From: an uncultured Streptococcus sp.
GTDB lineage: Bacteria; Bacillota; Bacilli; Lactobacillales; Streptococcaceae
Length of the DNA stretch: 7,961 nt
Reading direction: 5' to 3'
Assembly: GCA_934196125.1 (NCBI GenBank)
Contig: CAKPVT010000053.1
Span: 1-7,961, forward strand
Under the pieces are notes generated by a model. It saw only the letters and a list, made by a program, of their open reading frames with translations. It did no database searches and was not told the origin of the DNA. Both the position numbers and the translations under genes were made by a program. Of this stretch, positions 1 to 6,368 are shown piece after piece. Positions within the stretch are counted from its first letter, which is position 1, and each line of letters starts with the position of its first letter.

Positions 1-116
1 AATATATAGTGCTTACGAGAATATCAAAAATACAATATGTTGTTGGTGGTGTAAACTGGTATATAGTTCCCTAAATTTATTATTATGAAAATTTGATATT
101 GCAAAGTTTTTGTCTT
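1..116. other. AT-rich stretch, no gene recognised
   Basis: I see no convincing reading frame, RNA gene or terminator hairpin in these bases on either strand. The stretch is AT-rich and leads into the gapN control region. In several streptococci gapN lies downstream of ptsHI, but nothing here identifies the upstream neighbour, which lies outside the window. Confidence 0.5.
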
Positions 117-131
117 AATTTTCTGAATTTT
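117..131. promoter_or_regulatory. Candidate CodY box upstream of gapN
   Basis: The sequence AATTTTCTGAATTTT matches the CodY consensus AATTTTCWGAAAATT at 13 of 15 positions. It ends 14 bases before the proposed gapN -35. CodY is the GTP/branched-chain amino acid sensor of low-GC Gram-positives. Regulation of gapN by it is inference from the motif alone, and AT-rich DNA gives partial matches by chance. Confidence 0.4.
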
Positions 132-145
132 TTTGTGTTAAAATA

Positions 146-173
146 TTGAAAAAAGCAGAAAAAGTGATAAAAT
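146..173 (+). promoter_or_regulatory. gapN promoter (extended -10)
   Basis: A -35 TTGAAA (146-151) and a -10 TAAAAT (168-173) are separated by 16 bases. The -10 is preceded by TGA (165-167), an extended -10 element common in streptococci. Transcription would start near 180, giving a short 5' UTR that contains the strong ribosome binding site at 190-196. Confidence 0.65.
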
Positions 174-203
174 GGAATTATCACATTCAAAAGGAGATAT
201 AGC

Positions 204-1634
204 TTGACTAAACAATATAAAAACTATGTTAATGGAGAGTGGAAACTTTCTAAAGAAGAAATTAAAATTTATGCTCCTGCCACAGGTGAAGAACTCGGTT
301 CTGTACCTGCAATGAGCCAAGAAGAAGTTGATTACGTTTACGCTTCTGCAAAAGCCTCTCAAAAAGAATGGCGTGCGCTTTCATACGTAGAACGTGCAGC
401 TTACCTTCATAAAGCAGCGGATATTTTAGTGCGTGATGCTGAAAAAATCGGTGCTGTACTTTCAAAAGAAATTGCTAAAGGTTACAAATCAGCAGTAGGT
501 GAAGTTATCCGTACAGCTGAAATCATTAATTATGCCGCTGAAGAAGGTGTCCGTCTTGAAGGTGAAGTCCTTGAAGGTGGAAGCTTTGAAGCAGCAAGCA
601 AGAAAAAAATCGCTATTGTTCGTCGCGAACCAGTAGGATTGGTACTTGCTATCTCACCATTTAACTATCCAATTAACCTTGCAGGTTCTAAGATTGCTCC
701 TGCCCTTATTTCAGGGAATGTTGTTGCCCTTAAACCACCTACGCAAGGTTCTATTTCAGGTCTTCTTTTGGCTGAAGCATTTGCTGAAGCTGGACTTCCA
801 GCTGGTGTATTCAACACAATTACAGGACGTGGTTCAGTAATCGGTGACTACATCGTTGAACATGAAGCTGTTAACTACATCAACTTCACAGGTTCTACAC
901 CAGTAGGTGAACACATTGGTAAACTGGCTGGTATGCGTCCAATTATGCTTGAACTTGGTGGTAAAGACTCAGCTATCGTTCTTGAAGATGCTGACCTTGA
1001 CTTGGCTGCTAAAAACATTGTTGCTGGTACTTACGGTTACTCAGGTCAACGTTGTACAGCCGTTAAACGTGTCCTTGTTATGGATAGCGTTGCAGATAAA
1101 TTGGTTGCCAAAGTTTCAGAACTTGTTAAAGATTTGACTGTTGGTATGCCTGAAGATGATGCTGATATTACTCCGCTTATCGATACAAAAGCTGCTGACT
1201 ATGTTGAGGGTCTTATCAAAGACGCTCAAGATAAAGGTGCTAAAGAAGTTATTTCATTCAAACGTGAAGGTAATCTTATTAGTCCAGTATTGTTTGACAA
1301 TGTAACAACTGATATGCGTTTGGCTTGGGAAGAACCATTTGGCCCAGTCCTTCCAGTTATCCGTGTTAATTCAGTAGAAGAAGCTGTTGAAATTTCAAAC
1401 AAATCTGAATACGGTCTTCAAGCAGCAGTATTTACAAACAACTTCCCATTGGCATTCAAGATTGCTGAACAACTTGAAGTGGGTACTGTTCACATCAACA
1501 ACAAAACACAACGTGGTACAGATAACTTCCCATTCCTTGGTGCTAAGAAATCTGGTGCTGGAACACAAGGTGTGAAATACTCTATTGAAGCAATGACAAC
1601 TGTTAAATCAACAGTATTTGATATTGCAAAATAA
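204..1634 (+). CDS. gapN: Non-phosphorylating NADP-dependent glyceraldehyde-3-phosphate dehydrogenase
   Basis: GapN oxidises glyceraldehyde 3-phosphate directly to 3-phosphoglycerate with NADP+, bypassing GAPDH and phosphoglycerate kinase. It makes NADPH at the cost of one ATP and acts in the cytosol. The 476-residue protein matches my memory of the S. mutans enzyme (about 475 aa) along its whole length. Aldehyde-dehydrogenase signatures are in place: SPFNYP with the oxyanion Asn154, LELGGKD with general base Glu250, and GQRCTA with nucleophile Cys284. EEPFGPVLP follows near 376-384. The start is TTG at 204, chosen because an AAAGGAG ribosome binding site (190-196) lies 7 bases upstream and the resulting N-terminus MTKQYKNYVNGEW is the family's. 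Codon choice is strongly biased, as expected for an abundant metabolic enzyme. It is monocistronic: its own promoter and a terminator flank it. Confidence 0.98.
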   Translation: MTKQYKNYVNGEWKLSKEEIKIYAPATGEELGSVPAMSQEEVDYVYASAKASQKEWRALSYVERAAYLHKAADILVRDAEKIGAVLSKEIAKGYKSAVGEVIRTAEIINYAAEEGVRLEGEVLEGGSFEAASKKKIAIVRREPVGLVLAISPFNYPINLAGSKIAPALISGNVVALKPPTQGSISGLLLAEAFAEAGLPAGVFNTITGRGSVIGDYIVEHEAVNYINFTGSTPVGEHIGKLAGMRPIMLELGGKDSAIVLEDADLDLAAKNIVAGTYGYSGQRCTAVKRVLVMDSVADKLVAKVSELVKDLTVGMPEDDADITPLIDTKAADYVEGLIKDAQDKGAKEVISFKREGNLISPVLFDNVTTDMRLAWEEPFGPVLPVIRVNSVEEAVEISNKSEYGLQAAVFTNNFPLAFKIAEQLEVGTVHINNKTQRGTDNFPFLGAKKSGAGTQGVKYSIEAMTTVKSTVFDIAK

Positions 1635-1643
1635 TTTTTGATG

Positions 1644-1675
1644 AAGGTTGGAACGGTCCTGTTCTGACCTTTTTT
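1644..1675 (+). terminator. Rho-independent terminator of gapN
   Basis: AAGGTTGGAAC (1644-1654) pairs with GTTCTGACCTT (1661-1671) over 11 pairs, two of them G-U, around a 6-base loop. A run of six T (1670-1675) follows. It starts 9 bases past the gapN stop and separates gapN from pckA. Confidence 0.85.
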
Positions 1676-1760
1676 AGTTTAGAAATATGGTTACAATTGT
1701 GTTCTTCATGAAAATTTTTATAAATTTTTTCTTTTTTGCAATGGTTTTACACTTTTTTGG

Positions 1761-1790
1761 TTATGAAAGCGTATGCAATTGTGATAAAAT
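1761..1790 (+). promoter_or_regulatory. pckA promoter (extended -10, weak -35)
   Basis: The -10 TAAAAT (1785-1790) is preceded by TGA (1782-1784), giving an extended -10. The best -35 is a poor TTATGA (1761-1766), 18 bases upstream. The ten bases GTGATAAAAT (1781-1790) are identical to those at the gapN -10 (164-173). Confidence 0.6.
1764..1777. promoter_or_regulatory. cre-like CcpA site overlapping the pckA promoter
   Basis: TGAAAGCGTATGCA fits the catabolite-response-element consensus TGNAARCGNWWWCA with one mismatch (G at the third W). It lies between the weak -35 and the -10 of pckA, where bound CcpA would block RNA polymerase. Carbon-catabolite repression of a PEP carboxykinase gene is physiologically sensible; the binding itself is inferred. 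Confidence 0.6.
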
Positions 1791-1819
1791 AAGGGTAACC
1801 ATACAATAGGAGGTAGAAA

Positions 1820-3463
1820 ATGGTAACACGTAATCAATTTTCAACTTTGGAAATGTGCAAAGCAAGTCCATATTTTTCTGCATTAAAAACTATTGTCGAA
1901 ACAGCATTTTATGAGAATCAGGTCATTTCAATCAAGACTTTAGAAGAGGCTTATCAATTGGCATCGAACGCTGATGGTACAGTGATTTTGGACATGCCTA
2001 TCATTCATACGAAGGAACTTGGCTTGCCGTCCTATGCTCGAGTTTTATTGACAAATTCGGGAGCTGTGGTTGGTAGAACAGCTAAGGCACGTCGTATTTA
2101 TGGCTTGGATTCAGATGAAGATGAGCGCTTGTTATCCATTGTGCGAAGTGCGGTTTATCAAGCCCATAGTCGCAAATTCTATAAAGCAGATGCAATTGTT
2201 GGTTTGGATGAAGAGTTTATGGTGCGTGCACATTTGATGGTGCCTGAGGAAGAAATCAACAATCTCTATTCATGGTTGCTTAATTTTCAGATTTTAGATG
2301 AAGAATTTAAAAATCGTTTAAAAGTTTCTAAACGGTATGATGAAGATGATATTTTTGTCTTTTTTGATCCTAAATGGTCTCATCCAGATTATCCAGATGG
2401 TTTAGCTTATTTTGACACGAATCACAATTGTGTGGCTATTTTAGGTTTGAATTATTTTGGAGAATTGAAAAAAGCGACATTAACGTTGGCTTGGGGAACA
2501 GCTGCGCGCAATGGCTATGTTTCTTGCCACGGTGGTTTGAAAATTTTCCAAGGAGAAGAGGAAAAAAATGATTATGTTGCCTCTTTCTTTGGCTTATCTG
2601 GTTCAGGAAAATCAACGTTGACTCATGCTAAGCATAATGGAAAATACGATATCAAAGTGTTACATGATGATGCCTTTATTATTTCCGAAAAAGATGGCTC
2701 ATCCATTGCGCTAGAACCGTCTTATTTTGATAAGACCAACGATTATCCAACTGGACACCCAGAGCAAGACTTTTTCGTGACTGTTCAAAATTGTGGTGTG
2801 ACGTTGGATAATAATAGTCGTAAAAAATTGATGACCGAGGATATTCGTAATGGGAACGGACGTACCGTAAAATCACGTTTTGCAACACCAAATCGTGTTG
2901 ACCATATCGCAGAGCCAATTAATGCGATTTTTTGGATTATGAAAGACGATTCATTGCCACCTTTAATCAAAATTAATGATTCACTCATGGCAGCGACAAT
3001 GGGTTGTACATTGATGACAAAACGTTCAAGCGCTGAAAATATTGAAGGTAGCAAGCAATCATTAGTTATTGAACCATTTGCAAATCCATTTAGGGTTTAT
3101 CCTTTGGTCGAAGATTACCAAAAATTCCGTTCATTATTTGCTAGTGGTGTTGACTGTTATATCATTAATACGGGATTTTACATGGGAAATGGTATTCCAA
3201 AAGAAGTTTCTTTAGATATCATTGAAAAAATTGTTGACGGCAATGCTGATTTTAAGGCTTTTGGTCCAATTGAAGGCTTTGAATATCTGACATTAGAGGA
3301 CTATCCTGTCCACCGTTTTGATGAGAAATATAAACAATTGATTCGTTCACGGATGCAAATTCGTTTGAATTTTCTATTGTCTTTCAATCAAAATAACCCT
3401 AAACTAGCTCTGCCTGTTGAAGCTATCTCGCGTTTGGAACGAGTTATTAACAATCTAAAATAA
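1820..3463 (+). CDS. pckA: Phosphoenolpyruvate carboxykinase (ATP)
   Basis: PckA interconverts oxaloacetate + ATP and PEP + CO2 + ADP in the cytosol; in fermentative bacteria it may run towards oxaloacetate. The 547-residue product is of normal family length (about 530-570). Visible signatures in order are: GRTAKA (85-90, substrate-binding Arg86), YFGELKK (212-218, metal-binding Lys, equivalent to GEMKK of E. coli), SCHGG with His237 (equivalent to the metal-ligand His232 of E. coli), the kinase P-loop GLSGSGKST (258-266), and the Mg-binding DD in LHDDAF (283-284). The residue equivalences are by eye. Several motifs differ from the textbook forms (GLSGTGKTT, GDDEH), so this is a divergent lactic-acid-bacterial branch. 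The start is secured by TAGGAGGT (1807-1814) 5 bases before the ATG. It is monocistronic, with a cre-like site in the promoter and a terminator after the stop. Most streptococci lack this gene; the S. bovis group has it. Confidence 0.94.
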   Translation: MVTRNQFSTLEMCKASPYFSALKTIVETAFYENQVISIKTLEEAYQLASNADGTVILDMPIIHTKELGLPSYARVLLTNSGAVVGRTAKARRIYGLDSDEDERLLSIVRSAVYQAHSRKFYKADAIVGLDEEFMVRAHLMVPEEEINNLYSWLLNFQILDEEFKNRLKVSKRYDEDDIFVFFDPKWSHPDYPDGLAYFDTNHNCVAILGLNYFGELKKATLTLAWGTAARNGYVSCHGGLKIFQGEEEKNDYVASFFGLSGSGKSTLTHAKHNGKYDIKVLHDDAFIISEKDGSSIALEPSYFDKTNDYPTGHPEQDFFVTVQNCGVTLDNNSRKKLMTEDIRNGNGRTVKSRFATPNRVDHIAEPINAIFWIMKDDSLPPLIKINDSLMAATMGCTLMTKRSSAENIEGSKQSLVIEPFANPFRVYPLVEDYQKFRSLFASGVDCYIINTGFYMGNGIPKEVSLDIIEKIVDGNADFKAFGPIEGFEYLTLEDYPVHRFDEKYKQLIRSRMQIRLNFLLSFNQNNPKLALPVEAISRLERVINNLK

Positions 3464-3495
3464 GGTCATATTCTTACAAAGCTATTTATTCGATG

Positions 3496-3523
3496 AAAAA
3501 GTATCCCTAGCGGGTACTTTTTT
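3496..3523 (+). terminator. Rho-independent terminator of pckA
   Basis: AAAAAGTATCC (3496-3506) pairs with GGGTACTTTTT (3512-3522), 11 pairs with one G-U, around the loop CTAGC. The T run extends to 3523. It lies 32 bases after the pckA stop. Confidence 0.85.
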
Positions 3524-3658
3524 GATATACTTTAATAAAAATACATTTTTTACTAATAATTATAAACAATGTAATCTCTAGTATTTATCACATTATTTGT
3601 CAATAAATCTGACTATAAATGTTTTATATATATAACTATAAAATATGGTAAAAATAAA

Positions 3659-3673
3659 AAAATTCAGAAAATT
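3659..3673. promoter_or_regulatory. Candidate CodY box upstream of the surface protein gene
   Basis: AAAATTCAGAAAATT matches AATTTTCWGAAAATT at 13 of 15 positions. It touches the expected -35 region of the promoter proposed at 3695-3700, a position suited to repression. The stretch 3524-3742 is otherwise very AT-rich and shows no gene. Chance matches are more likely in such DNA. Confidence 0.4.
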
Positions 3674-3691
3674 ATTTTTTTAATAAACTTG

Positions 3692-3700
3692 TGTTTTAAT
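3692..3700 (+). promoter_or_regulatory. Possible extended -10 for the surface protein gene
   Basis: TGTTTTAAT reads as TGn followed by a -10-like TTTAAT (3695-3700). No good -35 is visible 16-18 bases upstream. It is the best promoter candidate in the gap, 43 bases before the start codon, but weak. Confidence 0.35.
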
Positions 3701-3742
3701 GTTTGAGCCGTCAATATGAAATAACCATTTTTTTGGGGGATT

Positions 3743-4198
3743 ATGGATAAGAAAGAGAGATTCTCTTTTAGGAAGTACAAGGTCGGACTGGCTTCAGTCC
3801 TTGTGGGAGCTGTTTTTTTGGCAGCAGGTGCAGGTCGTGTTTCGGCTGATGAGTTGTCGAAAGCAGCTCTTGATGGTCAAGTAATTATCGAGGACACTGA
3901 TGTTCCGAAAGAAGAATCTCTCATTCTTGAAGAGGTCATCAAACCAGAAACACCACCGAAAGTGGAACTGCAGGTCAGTGAAAACGAGAAAGGAGGAGAG
4001 GTAGCTGCCCTAGGGGTCGTAACCGTTCATAAAGAAGTTAAAGCTTCAACTCCTACTAAACCTTTGGCAAGTTCAAAAGCAACCGACGAGCTCCCTCAAA
4101 CATCAAGCGTTACACAAAATTATCTTCTTGCTCTCGGCTTTGCTTTAGTGACACTAACAGCAGGCATCTGGAAACGAAGAAAAGTCTCTAAAGACTAA
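3743..4198 (+). CDS. Very small YSIRK-signal, LPXTG-like cell-wall-anchored protein
   Basis: The 151-residue product has all the address labels of a sortase substrate but almost no payload. Residues 1-35 form a YSIRK/GXXS-type signal (FSFRKYKVGLASVLVG, 7-22), with likely cleavage after VSA35. Residues 36-115 are an acidic, Pro/Lys/Glu-rich linker with no domain I recognise. A sorting signal follows: LPQTS (117-121), a hydrophobic segment (about 127-143) and the basic tail KRRK. The fifth motif residue is Ser, not the usual Gly. The mature wall-linked peptide would be only about 85 residues. The start follows a G-rich site (GGGGGA, 3735-3740) at unusually close spacing; no other in-frame start is plausible. 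Codons such as CTG, GTC, CCG and GGG are more frequent than in neighbouring genes, suggesting separate ancestry. It may be the shrunken remnant of a larger M-like or adhesin protein, or a genuine small wall protein; function unknown. Confidence 0.85.
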   Translation: MDKKERFSFRKYKVGLASVLVGAVFLAAGAGRVSADELSKAALDGQVIIEDTDVPKEESLILEEVIKPETPPKVELQVSENEKGGEVAALGVVTVHKEVKASTPTKPLASSKATDELPQTSSVTQNYLLALGFALVTLTAGIWKRRKVSKD

Positions 4199-4231
4199 TA
4201 AATTTAAGTTTAGTCATCCCTTCCTCTAACA

Positions 4232-4277
4232 AAAAAGCACATCTGAAAGAGAAAATTCTCAATTGGGTGTGCTTTTT
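4232..4277. terminator. Bidirectional terminator between convergent genes
   Basis: AAAAAGCACATCT (4232-4244) pairs with GGGTGTGCTTTTT (4265-4277), 13 pairs with two G-U, and a small inner GAGA/TCTC stem lies in the loop. T runs lie on the 3' side in both directions, so it can end the surface protein transcript (+) and the helicase transcript (-, stop at 4292). Confidence 0.85.
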
Positions 4278-4291
4278 GAGTGTATGAAGGC

Positions 4292-5377
4292 TTATTTTTT
4301 TAAATGAAGTTCTTGATTTTTAAGATAAACTTCTGAGACTTGAGCGTATTTTTTTAGTTTTTTCAATTCTTCTTTGTGCGTAATGAAAGTAATGACAACG
4401 CCAGCTTTTCCCATACGCCCAGTTCTTCCTGCACGATGAGTATAGACTTCTTTATCACGAGCAAGGTCGAAATTGATAACGTAATCGAGATTTTTAATAT
4501 CAATCCCACGGGCAGCTAAATCAGTTGCCAACAGTAGTGAAATGTCATGATTTTTGAATTTTTCAAGAATGACTTTACGGAATTTGACATTAATATCAGA
4601 AGCCAAAGAAACAGCAGAAACACGATTAAATTGGAGACGTTCTTCAGTAGCTCCTAAATCTGAAAGACTGTTGAAAAAGACCAAGCCACGGAATTCTGGA
4701 ATATTTGAAAATTTGCGGAGTAATTCAAGGCGATCCCGTTTATCAACGGTAATGTAATAATGAGCGATTTGTTCCAGCTTTTGGTCAGACAAATCAATCG
4801 TCAACGTATTTTCAGCGAGTGCGTCAGCGTCAACTTTATTGGTTGCACTCATGTAAACTATTTGGTGGTCACGTGGAACGCGGTTGATGATATTTTCAAC
4901 AAAATGATATTGAGAGTCCCCTAGCAATTCATCAAATTCATCCAAAACGATTGTGTCAACGTCCATCATTTTGATTTTTTTGAGCTTAACTAACTCGAAA
5001 ACACGCCCAGGTGTTCCGATAAGAATTTCTGGACCTTTTTTCAAACGTTCGATTTGACGTTTTTGAGTAGAACCAGAAATGAATAGCTGTGCTGTAAGAT
5101 TTAGAGGCTCAGCCCATGTTTTAGTTACCTCAAAAATTTGCCCTGCTAGTTCGGTATTTGGTGCTAAAATCAATAATTGTTGTGATTTTTTGGGTGTCAC
5201 ATTTAAAAGTATTGGGAAAAGATAAGCTAGTGTCTTACCTGTACCAGTTGGGCTGATACCAAGGACATTATCACCTTGTGAAATAGGCTCGAAAATTTGT
5301 TTTTGAATAGCTGTTAGCTCGCTAAATTTCAGATTAGCTAACTGCTCTTGCCAGACTTGTGGAAATTGTGAAATCAT
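4292..5377 (-). CDS. Small DEAD-box ATP-dependent RNA helicase (YfmL/CshC-like)
   Basis: This cytosolic RNA helicase uses ATP to remodel RNA or RNA-protein complexes; small relatives act in ribosome assembly or cold adaptation. The 361-residue protein is essentially a bare two-domain helicase core. Motifs in order: Q-motif region FSELTAIQKQIF (18-29), motif I SPTGTGKT (42-49), Ia PNTELA (73-78), Ib TPGRV (122-126), motif II DEFD (146-149), motif III SAT (177-179), IV LVFFNS (232-237), V LATDLAARGIDI (283-294) and VI HRAGRTGR (314-321). There is no long C-terminal RNA-binding extension, only a short Lys-rich tail, so it resembles B. subtilis YfmL in size rather than CshA or DeaD. Motif II is DEFD rather than DEAD; the Asp-Glu catalytic pair is kept. 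An AAGGAAA ribosome binding site (complement of about 5382-5388) precedes the ATG. It is transcribed alone, divergent from udk. The specific orthology is inference. Confidence 0.95.
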   Translation of the reverse strand: MISQFPQVWQEQLANLKFSELTAIQKQIFEPISQGDNVLGISPTGTGKTLAYLFPILLNVTPKKSQQLLILAPNTELAGQIFEVTKTWAEPLNLTAQLFISGSTQKRQIERLKKGPEILIGTPGRVFELVKLKKIKMMDVDTIVLDEFDELLGDSQYHFVENIINRVPRDHQIVYMSATNKVDADALAENTLTIDLSDQKLEQIAHYYITVDKRDRLELLRKFSNIPEFRGLVFFNSLSDLGATEERLQFNRVSAVSLASDINVKFRKVILEKFKNHDISLLLATDLAARGIDIKNLDYVINFDLARDKEVYTHRAGRTGRMGKAGVVITFITHKEELKKLKKYAQVSEVYLKNQELHLKK

Positions 5378-5410
5378 AAGTTTCCTTTTCTATGTTTGTA
5401 ATCTTCACCT

Positions 5411-5419
5411 ATTATAACA
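5411..5419 (-). promoter_or_regulatory. Helicase gene promoter (extended -10, minus strand)
   Basis: Read on the minus strand this is TGTTATAAT: a perfect TATAAT -10 (5416 down to 5411) with a TGn extension. The -35 region (about 5434-5439) is only a run of A, consistent with an extended -10 promoter. Transcription would start near 5404, about 27 bases before the start codon. Confidence 0.6.
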
Positions 5420-5468
5420 TAGAAAGGGAATCTTTTTTTATTTCGTGAATAAGTAAGAGTTTTCAGCA

Positions 5469-5497
5469 TTTAAAAAATGGTAAAAATGTAGTAGAAT
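5469..5497 (+). promoter_or_regulatory. Candidate udk promoter
   Basis: A -35-like TTTAAA (5469-5474) and a -10 TAGAAT (5492-5497) are spaced by 17 bases, with the udk start codon 33 bases further on. The -35 is a 4-of-6 match. Confidence 0.5.
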
Positions 5498-5529
5498 AGA
5501 TAGGAAATATTTTTGATTTGGAGTAATAA

Positions 5530-6150
5530 ATGCGTAAAAAACCTATTATTATTGGTGTGACTGGTGGCTCTGGTGGTGGAAAAACCAGTGTTTCAAAGGC
5601 TATTTTGGCGAATTTTAAAGACCAAAAGATTGCGATGATTCAACATGATTCTTACTATAAAGACCAAAGTCATCTGACATTTGAAGAACGCGTGTCAACC
5701 AATTATGACCACCCACTTGCTTTTGATACGGATTTGATGATTGAACACATCAATGAACTCATTGCAGGGCGTCCTGTTGACATTCCAATTTATGATTACA
5801 CACAACATACGCGTAGCGAAAAAACATATCGCCAAGAACCACAAGATGTTTTTATTGTCGAAGGCATCTTGGTTCTTGAAGATAAACGCCTTCGTGATTT
5901 AATGGATATTAAATTATTTGTTGATGCCGATGACGATATCCGTATTATTCGCCGTATCAAACGTGATATGGAAGAACGTGGACGTAGCCTTGACAGCGTT
6001 ATTGACCAATACACATCAGTTGTTAAGCCAATGTACCACCAATTCATCGAACCAACAAAACGTTATGCAGACATTATCATCCCAGAAGGAGCATCAAATG
6101 TTGTCGCTATCGACCTTATCAACACTAAAATCGCAACTATTTTAGAATGA
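5530..6150 (+). CDS. udk: Uridine kinase (uridine/cytidine monophosphokinase)
   Basis: Udk phosphorylates uridine and cytidine to UMP and CMP with ATP or GTP, the key step of pyrimidine nucleoside salvage in the cytosol. At 206 residues it has normal bacterial length. Visible signatures are the P-loop GVTGGSGGGKTS (9-20), QHDSYYKD (38-45) and NYDHPLAFD (58-66) of the nucleoside site, IPIYDYTQHTR (85-95), FIVEGILVL (108-116), the Arg-rich lid RRIKRDMEERGRS (141-153), and the closing YHQFIEPTKRYADIIIPEG region (169-187). These are the standard Udk motifs with none missing. GGAG (5520-5523) lies 6 bases before the ATG. It is transcribed alone, divergent from the helicase gene and closed by a terminator 21 bases after the stop. 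Confidence 0.97.
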   Translation: MRKKPIIIGVTGGSGGGKTSVSKAILANFKDQKIAMIQHDSYYKDQSHLTFEERVSTNYDHPLAFDTDLMIEHINELIAGRPVDIPIYDYTQHTRSEKTYRQEPQDVFIVEGILVLEDKRLRDLMDIKLFVDADDDIRIIRRIKRDMEERGRSLDSVIDQYTSVVKPMYHQFIEPTKRYADIIIPEGASNVVAIDLINTKIATILE

Positions 6151-6171
6151 TTTGTAATGAATAGAGAATCT

Positions 6172-6200
6172 AGACACCGAGCTAAGCTTGGTGTCTTTTT
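6172..6200 (+). terminator. Rho-independent terminator of udk
   Basis: AGACACCGAGC (6172-6182) pairs with GCTTGGTGTCT (6186-6196) over 11 pairs with one G-U, around a TAA loop, and five T (6196-6200) follow. It insulates the leuA control region from udk. Confidence 0.9.
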
Positions 6201-6268
6201 ATAACAAATCAACAGAAAAAAGTCTCTTTTTCAGCTAAGTTATCAACTATTTTATAAAAATCTCGGAA

Positions 6269-6283
6269 AATATTCAGAAAATT
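6269..6283. promoter_or_regulatory. CodY box upstream of leuA
   Basis: AATATTCAGAAAATT matches the CodY consensus AATTTTCWGAAAATT at 14 of 15 positions. It sits 21 bases upstream of the leuA -35, centred near -64. A weaker, overlapping 11-of-15 match begins at 6258. Branched-chain amino acid genes are classic CodY targets, so both motif quality and gene function support the call. Confidence 0.75.
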
Positions 6284-6304
6284 TATTTTATTTTGATTAT
6301 TCTG

Positions 6305-6333
6305 TTGACTTTTATTCTAGAAAAGAGTATTAT
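6305..6333 (+). promoter_or_regulatory. leuA promoter
   Basis: TTGACT (6305-6310) and TATTAT (6328-6333) are separated by exactly 17 bases, the best promoter in the window. Transcription would start near 6340, giving a leader of about 195 bases before leuA. Confidence 0.8.
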
Positions 6334-6368
6334 GTAAAAAACGAAAAACATCGAAGGGAATTAAGTCA

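Noticed and set aside
138..465. Minus-strand frames overlapping the gapN promoter and 5' end
   Set aside because: They cross a well-supported promoter, ribosome binding site and start codon of gapN, and the peptides show no recognisable feature.
646..1575. Several short plus-strand frames inside gapN
   Set aside because: They are Leu/Val-rich out-of-frame readings of a highly biased gene and have no start signals or motifs of their own.
1713..1727. Palindromic AT-rich stretch as a CodY box for pckA
   Set aside because: It has three mismatches, including both central C and G positions that define the motif.
1694..1783. Direct repeat CAATTGTG (1694-1701 and 1776-1783) as an operator pair
   Set aside because: Eight bases, AT-rich and partly made of the promoter itself; not distinguishable from chance.
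2679..3054. Overlapping minus-strand open frames inside pckA
   Set aside because: They lie opposite a clearly conserved enzyme gene, have no family resemblance, and show no convincing ribosome binding site; they are shadows of pckA.
3645..5487. ATGGTAAAAAT repeated at 3645-3655 and 5477-5487
   Set aside because: A short low-complexity match in AT-rich spacers with no shared context.
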